Shown here: piece after piece, positions 53,034 to 61,495 of the stretch | Layout of the letters: each line of letters starts with the position of its first letter | Position numbering within the stretch: position 1 is the first letter of the stretch | Assembly (NCBI GenBank): GCA_018819515.1 | Contig: JAHJPX010000007.1 | Span: 124,001-188,000 of the forward strand | Length of the DNA stretch: 64,000 nucleotides | Direction: 5' to 3' | From: Gammaproteobacteria bacterium | GTDB taxonomy: Bacteria; Pseudomonadota; Gammaproteobacteria; Burkholderiales; Rhodocyclaceae | The notes under the pieces: model-generated | Database searches by the model: none | What the model saw: the letters and a program-made list of their open reading frames with translations, nothing else | Told to the model about the DNA's origin: nothing | Made by a program: the position numbers and the translations under genes

Positions 53034-54491
53034 TCAGGCTCCTCTCTCGGGGCGCCGACGATGCCAGTCGGTCACCAGTTGGTATTGATGGGCAACATTG
53101 AGCATTTTCGCCTCGGCAAACCAGGGACCGATGATCTGCAGCCCAACCGGCATGTCCGCGTTCCCGAAACCGCAGGGAATCGACATTCCCGGCAGACCGG
53201 CAAGATTGACGGCAATGGTATAGATGTCGGCCAGATACATCTGCACAGGATCGGCACCCTTGGCGCCGAAGGCGAACGCCACCGAGGGCGAGGTCGGCCC
53301 CATGATCACGTCGCATTTCTTGAAGGCCTCGGAAAAGTCAGTCGCGATGAGACGCCGGATCTTCTGTGCCTGCAGGTAATAGGCATCGTAATAGCCGTGC
53401 GAAAGCACGTAGGTGCCGATAAGGATGCGACGCTTCACTTCCTCGCCAAAGCCCCCCGCGCGGCTCTTGCAGTACATGTCGACCAGATCGCCATACACGG
53501 CGGCGCGATGGCCGTAGCGCACGCCGTCGAAGCGTGACAGGTTGGAGCTGGCCTCGGCGGGCGCGATCACGTAGTACGCCGGTACCGAAAGGCCCGAATT
53601 CGGCAGGCTCACCTCGACCGTGGTCGCGCCGAGTTTGCGGTACTCGTCGAGCGCGGCATCGACCGCGGCACGCACGTCGTCGTCCATGCCGGCACCGAAG
53701 AACTCCTTCGGCAATCCGATCCGCAAGCCGGCCAGCGGTTTGTTCAGGTCACGCGAGTAGTCCTCGGCCTTGCGTTGCAACGAGGTCGAATCGCGCTCGT
53801 CGAAACCCGCCATGCCCGACAGCAGCAGCGCGCAGTCCTCGGCCGATTTCGCCATCGGCCCGCCCTGGTCGAGCGAGGAGGCGAAGGCAATCATGCCATA
53901 GCGCGACACGACACCATAGGTTGGCTTCAGCCCCGTCAGCCCGCATAGCGCCGCCGGCTGGCGGATCGAGCCGCCGGTATCGGTGCCCGTCGCGGCCGGC
54001 GTCAGGCACGCGGCGACCGCCGCTGCCGACCCGCCGGACGAGCCGCCCGGCACGCGGCTGGTATCCCAAGGATTCTTCACCGGGCCGAAATGCGAGGTCT
54101 CGTTCGACGAGCCCATGGCAAACTCGTCCATGTTGCACTTGCCGAGCGTCACCGCGCCTGCCGCCTTGAATTGCGAAACGACGTGGGCGTCGTAGGGCGA
54201 CACGAAATTGGCCAGCATCTTCGAGCCGCAGGTGGTCAGCCAGCCCTCGGTGCAGAAAATGTCCTTGTGCGCCAGCGGAATCCCCAGCAACGGGCCCCTT
54301 TCGCCCTTGGCACGGCGCTCGTCGGCGGCGCGCGCCATCGCCAGCGTCTTGTCGCGGTCGGTGGTGATGAACGCGTTGAGCGACGGATTGAGCTGCTCAA
54401 TGCGACCGAGAAACAGTGTCGCCAGCTCGATAGCGGAAATCTTCTTCTCCGCCAGCGCGGCGGAAATCTCCTTCAGTCCTGCCTGGATCAT
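53034..54491 (-). CDS. gatA: Asp/Glu-tRNA amidotransferase subunit A
   Basis: A 485-residue amidase. The amidase signature includes GSSGGSAAAVAACLTPAATGTDTGGSIRQPAA, of which GTDTGGSIRQPAALCG holds the cis-Ser and catalytic Ser; the catalytic Lys is in GIPLAHKDIF. It releases ammonia from glutamine for transamidation by GatB. It overlaps gatC by 4 bp. A degenerate motif-like match at 53333-53356 encodes TDFSEAF, a conserved segment, and is not counted as a copy. Confidence 0.95.
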   Translation of the reverse strand: MIQAGLKEISAALAEKKISAIELATLFLGRIEQLNPSLNAFITTDRDKTLAMARAADERRAKGERGPLLGIPLAHKDIFCTEGWLTTCGSKMLANFVSPYDAHVVSQFKAAGAVTLGKCNMDEFAMGSSNETSHFGPVKNPWDTSRVPGGSSGGSAAAVAACLTPAATGTDTGGSIRQPAALCGLTGLKPTYGVVSRYGMIAFASSLDQGGPMAKSAEDCALLLSGMAGFDERDSTSLQRKAEDYSRDLNKPLAGLRIGLPKEFFGAGMDDDVRAAVDAALDEYRKLGATTVEVSLPNSGLSVPAYYVIAPAEASSNLSRFDGVRYGHRAAVYGDLVDMYCKSRAGGFGEEVKRRILIGTYVLSHGYYDAYYLQAQKIRRLIATDFSEAFKKCDVIMGPTSPSVAFAFGAKGADPVQMYLADIYTIAVNLAGLPGMSIPCGFGNADMPVGLQIIGPWFAEAKMLNVAHQYQLVTDWHRRRPERGA

Positions 54492-54775
54492 TCGATGACT
54501 TTCGGCACCAGATAGAGCCCGCCCCCGGTTTCCGGGGCGATGGCCTGGAAGGCGTCGCGGCGATCCGGCTCGGTCGCCACATCGGTGCGCAAACGCTGGA
54601 CGACGTCGATGGCATGGGCCATGGGCGTCACGCCCGCGGTGTCGACCGCTTGCAACTGCTCGACGAACGTAAGGATGCCGTTCAACTGGTCGCCAATGCG
54701 TCCGGTTTCCTGGGGCGAAAGCTCAAGGCGGGCCAGCTGGGCTATCCGGCGAACCTCTTCTGGATTCAGAGACAT
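54488..54775 (-). CDS. gatC: Asp/Glu-tRNA amidotransferase subunit C
   Basis: A 95-residue GatC, the small scaffold wrapping GatA. MSLNPEEVRRIAQLARLELS at the N-terminus and GVTPMAHAIDVVQRLRTD plus GGGLYLVPKVIE at the C-terminus match the family. The true start is 54775 (ATG); the frame runs further but is not conserved. It is divergent from mreB across a 129-bp gap. Confidence 0.93.
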   Translation of the reverse strand: MSLNPEEVRRIAQLARLELSPQETGRIGDQLNGILTFVEQLQAVDTAGVTPMAHAIDVVQRLRTDVATEPDRRDAFQAIAPETGGGLYLVPKVIE

Positions 54776-54904
54776 AGTGGCTGAAAGCGGGGCGAAAACA
54801 GCTCTTGCGTGAGCGGATACGCTATCATAAGCCAATTCGGCGTCTGCCCATGCGGACAGGCTGCTACCGACAGACCGCAGTATTGACCATAACTGGACTT
54901 TCCG

Positions 54905-55948
54905 ATGTTCGGCATCTTTCGTTCCTACTTCTCCAACGACCTGGCGATCGACCTGGGTACCGCCAACACGCTGATCTACGTACGCGACCGGGGCATCGTG
55001 CTGGACGAGCCCTCCGTGGTGGCGATCCGCACCGAAGGGGGTCCCAACGCCAAGAAGACCATTCAGGCGGTCGGCGCCGCCGCCAAGCAGATGCTCGGCA
55101 AGACACCCGGCAACATCACTGCCATCCGGCCGATGAAGGACGGTGTCATCGCCGACTTCACCGTCACCGAGCAGATGCTCAAGCAGTTCATCAAAAAGGT
55201 ACACGACTCGCGGCTGTTTTCACCCAGCCCGCGCATCATCATTTGCGTGCCTTGCGGTTCGACGCAGGTGGAACGTCGCGCTATCCGCGAATCCGCGCTC
55301 GGCGCCGGCGCCAGCCAGGTTTACCTGATCGAAGAGCCGATGGCGGCGGCTATCGGAGCGGGCCTGCCGGTTTCCGACGCCACCGGCTCCATGGTCGTCG
55401 ATGTTGGCGGCGGCACGACGGAAGTCGGCGTCATTTCGCTCGGCGGCATGGTCTATTCGGGCTCGGTGCGCGTCGGGGGCGACAAGTTCGACGAGGCGAT
55501 CATCAACTACATTCGCCGCAACTACGGCATGCTGATCGGCGAAACGACGGCCGAGCAAATCAAGAAGGAAATCGGTTCCGCCTTCCCCGGTTCCGAAGTC
55601 CGTGAGATGGAGGTGAAGGGTCGCAACCTCGCCGAGGGAATTCCGCGCAGCTTCACGATCTCGTCGAACGAGATTCTCGAGGCGCTCACTGATCCACTCA
55701 ACCAGATCGTCGGCTCGGTGAAAATGGCGCTTGAACAGACGCCGCCCGAACTCGGCGCCGACATTGCCGACAAGGGCATGGTGCTTACGGGGGGTGGCGC
55801 GCTGCTGCGCGACCTCGACCGCTTGATGATGGAGGAAACCGGGTTGCCCGTGATCGTCGCCGACGACCCATTGACCTGCGTCGTTCGCGGTTCCGGCATC
55901 GCGCTGGAAAAGATGGACAAACTCGACAGTATTTTCGCCAACGAGTAG
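54905..55948 (+). CDS. mreB: Rod-shape-determining actin homologue MreB
   Basis: A 347-residue actin-like ATPase that scaffolds the elongasome. LAIDLGTANTLIYVRDRGIVL (read here as DLGTANTLIYV) is phosphate loop 1, VVDVGGGTTEVGVISLGG is phosphate loop 2, and ADKGMVLTGGGALLRDLDR the adenosine site. First gene of mreBCD-mrdA-rodA-rlpA. The upstream 129-bp gap contains TATCAT near 54823 but no good -35 at the right distance. Confidence 0.96.
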   Translation: MFGIFRSYFSNDLAIDLGTANTLIYVRDRGIVLDEPSVVAIRTEGGPNAKKTIQAVGAAAKQMLGKTPGNITAIRPMKDGVIADFTVTEQMLKQFIKKVHDSRLFSPSPRIIICVPCGSTQVERRAIRESALGAGASQVYLIEEPMAAAIGAGLPVSDATGSMVVDVGGGTTEVGVISLGGMVYSGSVRVGGDKFDEAIINYIRRNYGMLIGETTAEQIKKEIGSAFPGSEVREMEVKGRNLAEGIPRSFTISSNEILEALTDPLNQIVGSVKMALEQTPPELGADIADKGMVLTGGGALLRDLDRLMMEETGLPVIVADDPLTCVVRGSGIALEKMDKLDSIFANE

Positions 55949-56023
55949 CCGCTTTTCCCGTTAGGGTGCGAGACGGCGCGACAATCGCGCCGTTGCCCCT
56001 CGTTTCCGGGAGTCGTTTCAACC

Positions 56024-56941
56024 TTGATCCCCACCGCCGGACATTCGCCGCCGCCCTTTTTCAAGAGGGGACCGGCGCCGCTCGCCCGGTTGTTGTTCTT
56101 CGTTTCGCTTTCGTTCGTCATGCTGGCGGCGGACTTGCGTTTCCATACACTCGAGATGCTCCGCCAGGCCATCGCCACGATCATATGGCCGATCCAGCGC
56201 GTTGCCTATGTGCCCGTGGATGCCGGCATGGATTTGAGCGAGTACTTTTCCACGCTCTACTCCTTGAAGACAGAGAACGACCAGTTGCGTCGCCGCGAAC
56301 TGGCCACGGCCAACCAATTGCTCCGCCAGGGTCACCTGGAAGAAGAGAACCGCCGCCTGCGCGCCCTCCTCGATATGCGTGAACGCCAACCCGCCGAGGG
56401 GCGTGTCGCGGAGATTCTCTACGCGGCACGCGATCCCTTTACGCGCCGCGTCATCGTGGACAAAGGCAGCAGCGCGGGCGTCGAGCCGGGACAGCCCGTC
56501 ATCGACGAACTCGGCGTGCTCGGCCAGATCACCCGCACCTACCCTCTCACCAGCGAAGTGACGCTGCTCACCGACAAGGATCAGGCCATTCCGGTTCAGG
56601 TGCAGCGCAGTGGCCTGCGCGCAGTACTGGCCGGAGCCGGAATCGGTGCCCTGGAGTTGCGCTTTCTCGCTGCCAACGCCGATATCCAGCCCGGCGATAT
56701 TCTGGTTACCTCGGGTCTGGACGGTGTCTATCTGCCCGGCCTGCCCGTGGCCCGCATCGTCAACATCGACCGGGACAATTCCTTTTCCTTCGCCCGGATC
56801 GACTGCGAGCCGCTGGCCGGTGTCGAACGGCACGGTCAGGTGTTGATCCTCGGGCGCCGCCTGACCCCTCCCTTGCCCGACGAGAGGCCTCTGGAACCCG
56901 TGACGCCGGCCAGGGGCGCGAGAAACAGGAAAGCCCCGTGA
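56024..56941 (+). CDS. mreC: Rod-shape-determining protein MreC
   Basis: A 305-residue bitopic membrane protein with a TM helix near the start (LARLLFFVSLSFVML), a coiled coil (LKTENDQLRRRELATANQLL) and two beta domains with DKGSSAGVEPGQPVID and ITRTYPLTSEVTLLTD. It organises MreB with PBP2 and RodA. The start is TTG 56024, chosen because the betaproteobacterial MreC begins just before PPPFFKRGPAPLARL and no ATG is near. Confidence 0.92.
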   Translation: MIPTAGHSPPPFFKRGPAPLARLLFFVSLSFVMLAADLRFHTLEMLRQAIATIIWPIQRVAYVPVDAGMDLSEYFSTLYSLKTENDQLRRRELATANQLLRQGHLEEENRRLRALLDMRERQPAEGRVAEILYAARDPFTRRVIVDKGSSAGVEPGQPVIDELGVLGQITRTYPLTSEVTLLTDKDQAIPVQVQRSGLRAVLAGAGIGALELRFLAANADIQPGDILVTSGLDGVYLPGLPVARIVNIDRDNSFSFARIDCEPLAGVERHGQVLILGRRLTPPLPDERPLEPVTPARGARNRKAP

Positions 56942-57462
56942 TGCAGCCAACCCAGTCGAGCCGCCGCATTCTGTTGCCCGTCAATTCCTGGTTTGTATTC
57001 GGCACGCTGCTGGCCGCGTTATTCCTGAACATGGTGCCGCTCGGCCGCTTCCCGGCGATGCCCGACTGGGTAGCGCTGGTGCTGCTGTTCTGGTGCATTC
57101 ATCAGCCCCTGAAGGTCGGCATGGGGGCGGCTTTTGCGCTGGGCGTGTTGATGGATGTCGCCGACGCCAGCATCATGGGCCAGCATGCGCTTGCCTACGT
57201 CATGCTGGCCTTCGGCGCGAGCGTACTGTCGCGGCGCATACTCTGGTTCCCCCTGATACAGCAGGCCCTGCACGTGCTGCCGATCCTGGTCGGCACTCAA
57301 GTCATCATGCTGCTGATCAGGCTCGCGGTCGGCGCGAACTTTCCGGATCCGTTCTGGTTGCTGGGTGGCGTCATAGGCTCGGCGCTGTGGTATCCGCTTA
57401 CCTACCTGCTACTGCTGCCGCAGTATCGGCCGGTCGAACGCGACGAAAATCGCCCGATCTGA
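56941..57462 (+). CDS. mreD: Rod-shape-determining protein MreD
   Basis: A 173-residue polytopic membrane protein with five to six TM helices. LPVNSWFVFGTLLAALFLNM and PDWVALVLLFWCIHQP are typical of MreD; GFVLGVLMDVADASIMGQHAL-like ALGVLMDVADASIMGQHAL is the conserved acidic stretch. It overlaps mreC by one base (GTGATG); the GTG at 56938 is an alternative start. Confidence 0.92.
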   Translation: MQPTQSSRRILLPVNSWFVFGTLLAALFLNMVPLGRFPAMPDWVALVLLFWCIHQPLKVGMGAAFALGVLMDVADASIMGQHALAYVMLAFGASVLSRRILWFPLIQQALHVLPILVGTQVIMLLIRLAVGANFPDPFWLLGGVIGSALWYPLTYLLLLPQYRPVERDENRPI

Positions 57463-57542
57463 TGAGCAAGCCCCCACGCTCACCGCATTTGCCGCCCCCC
57501 GGGGAGGGGGGCTCGATGCTGTACGACGGTCCGGCGGCGTAA
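57462..57542 (+). other. Short frame containing a GC-rich palindrome between mreD and mrdA
   Basis: ATG overlapping the mreD stop opens a 26-codon frame (MSKPPRSPHLPPPGEGG...). It contains the palindrome GCCCCCCGGGGAGGGGGGC at about 57491-57509. The frame is probably not a gene; the palindrome could be a repeat or an attenuating hairpin between the shape-determining genes. Confidence 0.35.
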
Positions 57543-57545
57543 TCG

Positions 57546-59447
57546 ATGGAGTTCAGGAATCCCCAGGAGGACCTCGATCGTTTCAAGAGCCGATTGACCA
57601 TCACCGTCGGCTTCGTACTGGTGTGTTTCGGTCTGCTGTTTGCGCGCTTTTTCTGGCTGCAAGTGGTCCAGCACGATTATTTCGATACCCGCGCCGAGGA
57701 CAACCGAATCTCGCTCGTCCCGCTTGTCCCGAACCGCGGCCTGATCCTCGATCGAAATGGCGTGATCCTGGCCCGCAACTACTCCGCATACACGCTGGAA
57801 ATCACACCATCGAAGATCCACGACGAACTCGATACCGCGATCGACGGGCTCGCGACCATCATTGACATCCAGCCGAAGGATCGCAAGCGTTTCAGGAAGC
57901 TGCTCGACGAAAGCAGGAATTTCGAATCATTGCCGATCCGCACCCGGCTGAGCGACGAGGAGGTTGCGAAGTTCATCGCGAATCGCTACCGGTTTCCCGG
58001 GATGGACGTCAAGGCCCGCCTGTTCCGCCAGTATCCGTTCGGCGCATTCGCGTCGCACATGCTCGGCTACATCGGCCGCATCAACGACGACGACTTGGTG
58101 TTGATTGCCCAGGCCGACCAGGATGCCAACTTTCGCGGTACCGACCATTTCGGCAAGACCGGCCTCGAACAGCGATACGAATTCGAGCTGCACGGCATCA
58201 CCGGCTTCGAGCAGATCGAGGTCGATGCGGGTGGACATGCCGTGCGCACGCTGGCGCGCACGGCACCGGTGGCGGGCAACAATCTGACGCTGACGATCGA
58301 CGCCAAGCTTCAGGAAATCGCCGAGAAGGCATTCGGCCATCGTCGCGGCGCGCTGGTGGCGATCGATCCGACGAACGGCGGCGTTCTGGCGCTGGTATCG
58401 GTCCCGAACTACGATCCAAACCTGTTTGTCGACGGCATTGCAACCGCCGACTGGGACGCGTTGAACAACAGCCCCGACAAGCCGATGATCAACCGGGCGC
58501 TGAACGGTACCTATCCCCCCGGCTCCACGTTCAAGCCCTACATGGCGCTGGCGGCGCTGACGTACGGCAAGCGGCGTCCGGAGCAGGCGATCGTCGATCC
58601 GGGCTACTTCACCTTCGGCAACTACACATTCCGCGATGACAAGGAGGGCGGCCATGGCGTGGTCGATATGTACAAGTCGATCGTCGAGTCCTGCGATACC
58701 TACTATTACATACTGGCCAACGATCTCGGCATCGACGCCATCGCGACATTCATGCGCCAGTTCGGCTTCGGCCAGCGAACCGGGGTCGACCTCGGCCTCG
58801 AAGGATCGGCGGAATCAGAGGGCTCACTGCCTTCCCAGGAGTGGAAGCGGAAGCGTTTCAAGAAGCCGGAACAGCAGAAATGGTACGCCGGCGAAACGAT
58901 ATCGATCGGCATCGGCCAGGGCTACAACGCCTACACCCCCATCCAGATGGCGCAGGCAGTCGCCGGGCTCGCCAACGACGGAGTCATGTACCCGCCACAC
59001 CTGGTCCAGGCGATCACGGATGTGCGAACCGGCGAGAAGACATTCCCTCCGCCGAAACCGCCGCGCACGATTCCGTTGCGACAGCAACACATCGACGTCG
59101 TCAAACGCGCGATGGTCGGCGTCGTCACCGAGGGCACGGCGGCATTGGCATTCGCGAACGCCGGCTACGTATCGGCCGGCAAGACCGGCACTGCGCAGTT
59201 GTATTCGCTGAAAGGCGCCCAGTACAAGGAGGGGGCCGTGAGGGAGGATCTGCGCGACCACGCGCTATACATCGCCTTCGCTCCGGCAGACCAACCGAAA
59301 ATCGCCTTGGCCATCGTCGTCGAGAATGGAGGTTTCGGTTCGCAGGCGGCGGCGCCAATCGCCCGCCAGGTGCTGGACTACTACCTGCTGGGCAAGGTGC
59401 CCGAGGCGCCGGCAAAAATAGTAAGCACCGTGCAGGAGGGCGACTAG
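57546..59447 (+). CDS. mrdA: Penicillin-binding protein 2, elongasome transpeptidase
   Basis: A 633-residue class B PBP. A single TM (TITVGFVLVCFGLLFARFFWL) is followed by the pedestal domain and the transpeptidase: GSTFKP holds the catalytic Ser and Lys, SCDTYYY is the SxD-type second motif, and SAGKTGTAQ the KTG motif. It cross-links lateral-wall peptidoglycan with RodA, which follows with a 1-base overlap. Confidence 0.95.
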   Translation: MEFRNPQEDLDRFKSRLTITVGFVLVCFGLLFARFFWLQVVQHDYFDTRAEDNRISLVPLVPNRGLILDRNGVILARNYSAYTLEITPSKIHDELDTAIDGLATIIDIQPKDRKRFRKLLDESRNFESLPIRTRLSDEEVAKFIANRYRFPGMDVKARLFRQYPFGAFASHMLGYIGRINDDDLVLIAQADQDANFRGTDHFGKTGLEQRYEFELHGITGFEQIEVDAGGHAVRTLARTAPVAGNNLTLTIDAKLQEIAEKAFGHRRGALVAIDPTNGGVLALVSVPNYDPNLFVDGIATADWDALNNSPDKPMINRALNGTYPPGSTFKPYMALAALTYGKRRPEQAIVDPGYFTFGNYTFRDDKEGGHGVVDMYKSIVESCDTYYYILANDLGIDAIATFMRQFGFGQRTGVDLGLEGSAESEGSLPSQEWKRKRFKKPEQQKWYAGETISIGIGQGYNAYTPIQMAQAVAGLANDGVMYPPHLVQAITDVRTGEKTFPPPKPPRTIPLRQQHIDVVKRAMVGVVTEGTAALAFANAGYVSAGKTGTAQLYSLKGAQYKEGAVREDLRDHALYIAFAPADQPKIALAIVVENGGFGSQAAAPIARQVLDYYLLGKVPEAPAKIVSTVQEGD

Positions 59448-60544
59448 TGAATCGCTGGCATCCCCGACAACTGTGGTTCTGGCTGATGGCACCGATAGAT
59501 GTTCCGTTGATGCTGGTGACCGGGCTGCTGCTCCTGGTCGCGCTGGCGATGGTCGCCAGCGCCGCGCCGGAAAGGATCGGCAATCAAGTGTTCAACATGA
59601 GCGTTGCGCTCGTCGTCATGCGCATTGTGGCGCAGACCCCACCGCAACGGCTGATGCATCTGGCACTGCCGGTCTATGTCGGCGGCCTCCTGCTGCTGAT
59701 CGGTGTCGCCTTGTTCGGTGACATTTCCAAGGGCGCCCGCCGTTGGCTGAATCTCGGCTTCATGCGTGTTCAACCATCGGAAATCATGAAGATCGCGATG
59801 CCGCTCATGCTGGCCTGGTACTTTCAGCGCCACGAGGCGCTGCTGCGGCTGCGCGACTACGCCATTGCCGCGATCATCCTGCTCCTGCCGACGGCGCTGA
59901 TCGCCCGTCAGCCCGATCTCGGTACCGCCATCCTGGTCTTCGCGGCCGGCTTCTATGTCATCTTTCTGGCCGGGTTGCCGTGGAAAGTCATCATCGGCAT
60001 GACTGTCGCCGCGATCGGCGGCGCGCCGTTGATCTGGGGGGCCCTGCACGACTACCAGCGCGCCCGTATCCTGACGCTGCTCGATCCCGAGAAAGATCCG
60101 CTCGGCAAGGGTTTCCATATCATCCAGTCGACGATTGCCATCGGTTCGGGTGGAATACTCGGCAAGGGCTGGGGGCAGGGCACGCAGGCGCAGCTCGAGT
60201 TCATCCCGGAGCGGCATACCGACTTCATCTTCTCGGTGTTGTCGGAAGAGTTCGGGCTGCTCGGCAATACCGTATTGTTGGGCCTTTACTCGCTGCTGGT
60301 GGGACGCGGCGTAATGATCGCAGTCAACGCCCCGAACTCGTTCATGCGCCTGTTCGCAGGTGCGATCACGCTGATCTTCTTCACCTACGCCTTCGTCAAC
60401 ATGGGCATGGTCAGCGGCATTCTTCCTGTTGTCGGCGTTCCGCTGCCTTTCGTCAGCTACGGCGGAACCTCCCTGGTCACGCTGTTCGTCGGCATCGGTA
60501 TCCTGATGTCGATTCACCGTCATCGCATGCTGGTACAGAAATGA
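59447..60544 (+). CDS. rodA: Elongasome SEDS glycosyltransferase RodA
   Basis: A 365-residue SEDS-family peptidoglycan polymerase with ten TM helices. GARRWLNLGFMRVQPSEIMK is the conserved loop, ARQPDLGTAILVFAAGFYVIF contains RQPDLGT, and the large loop has GWGQGTQAQLEFIPERHTDFIF with the catalytic Asp region (ERHTDFIF). It starts at GTG 59447, overlapping the mrdA stop; AGGAGG lies about 6 bases before it. Confidence 0.95.
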   Translation: MNRWHPRQLWFWLMAPIDVPLMLVTGLLLLVALAMVASAAPERIGNQVFNMSVALVVMRIVAQTPPQRLMHLALPVYVGGLLLLIGVALFGDISKGARRWLNLGFMRVQPSEIMKIAMPLMLAWYFQRHEALLRLRDYAIAAIILLLPTALIARQPDLGTAILVFAAGFYVIFLAGLPWKVIIGMTVAAIGGAPLIWGALHDYQRARILTLLDPEKDPLGKGFHIIQSTIAIGSGGILGKGWGQGTQAQLEFIPERHTDFIFSVLSEEFGLLGNTVLLGLYSLLVGRGVMIAVNAPNSFMRLFAGAITLIFFTYAFVNMGMVSGILPVVGVPLPFVSYGGTSLVTLFVGIGILMSIHRHRMLVQK

Positions 60545-61455
60545 TGATTTCCCGCCTCGCCATCGCGCTACTTGCCCTTACCCTTGCCGCCTGCGGCACC
60601 ACCAGCCGCAAGGGCGGCTACTATCAGGACGACGGTCCCGGCGAAAACCCGCCGGCCGACGTCGCGAACATTCCCGATGCCGTGCCGCGTGCCGAGGCGC
60701 CGCACCGCTACGCCAACCGGCCCTACACCGTGCTCGGCCGCGACTATGTGCCGCTGGCCGCCGATACGCCGTATCGCGCCACCGGCATCGCCAGCTGGTA
60801 CGGCCGCAAGTTCCACGGCCAGAAAACCGCGATCGGCGAAACCTACGACATGTACGGCATGACCGCCGCGCATCCGACCCTGTCGATTCCTTCCTACGCG
60901 CGGGTCACCAATCTCGCCAACGGCCGTTCGGTCGTCGTCCGCGTCAATGACCGCGGCCCCTTCCTGCACAGCCGCATCATCGACCTCTCCTACGCGGCGG
61001 CGGCCAAGCTCGGCTATATCGGCCGCGGCAGCGCCGAGGTGCGGGTCGAGAGCGTCGGGCCGGGAACCGCGCCGGCGCCCGACGAAGACCTGCGGCGTAT
61101 CGCCACGGCTGACCAGCCCGAAGGGCGCAGGACGCCACGAAGTGGCGGTCCCGAGCAACGCGAGGGATGGAGCGAAGCTTCACACCTTTCCCGAACGTCG
61201 TTGCCCGAAGTCGACGACGGGCACGGCATCTACCTGCAACTCGGTGCCTTCGGCAATGCCGACAACGCCGCCAACCTGCGCAACCAGCTCGCCCGCGAAC
61301 TGGACGGCGATCTCCGCGACCGGCTGGTGATACGCAGCGGCGGCGGCTACTACCGCGTCCAGCTCGGCCCCTGGGCCAGTCACGACGAGGCCCGGCGCGT
61401 CGCCGACAGACTGGATGAACTCATCGATGCCGAGCCTGTCGTAGTGCGAAGGTAG
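60541..61455 (+). CDS. rlpA: Septal-ring lytic transglycosylase-like lipoprotein RlpA
   Basis: A 304-residue lipoprotein (lipobox TLAAC) with a double-psi beta-barrel: GIASWYGRKFHGQKTAIGE, the conserved NGRSVVVRVNDRGPF and the catalytic Asp (NDRGPF). A C-terminal SPOR domain (YLQLGAFGNADNAANL) binds denuded glycan. Between them, residues about 185-210 (RIATADQPEGRRTPRSGG...) are encoded by an extended copy of the dispersed element and look like an in-frame insertion into the linker. ATG 60541 or 60544 is possible. Confidence 0.92.
   Translation: MMISRLAIALLALTLAACGTTSRKGGYYQDDGPGENPPADVANIPDAVPRAEAPHRYANRPYTVLGRDYVPLAADTPYRATGIASWYGRKFHGQKTAIGETYDMYGMTAAHPTLSIPSYARVTNLANGRSVVVRVNDRGPFLHSRIIDLSYAAAAKLGYIGRGSAEVRVESVGPGTAPAPDEDLRRIATADQPEGRRTPRSGGPEQREGWSEASHLSRTSLPEVDDGHGIYLQLGAFGNADNAANLRNQLARELDGDLRDRLVIRSGGGYYRVQLGPWASHDEARRVADRLDELIDAEPVVVRR
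61094..61170 (-). repeat. Extended dispersed element inside rlpA
   Basis: Reverse copy of the motif (box truncated to GGCTGAC) followed by GCGCAGGACGCCACG, GGCGG and TCCCGAGCAACGCGAGGGA. Matches 6648-6720 over about 70 bp with a short internal insertion. Translated in frame within the RlpA linker. Confidence 0.82.
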
Positions 61456-61495
61456 TTTTTCCTGCAACCCAGCATCCAACCAGTAAGGCTTTCCA

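Noticed and set aside
53333..53356. Motif-like sequence in gatA
   Set aside because: About five mismatches and the coded residues are conserved GatA residues, so it need not be a copy.
54805..54828. Promoter before mreB
   Set aside because: TTGCGT and TATCAT are only 12 bp apart, too close for a sigma-70 promoter.
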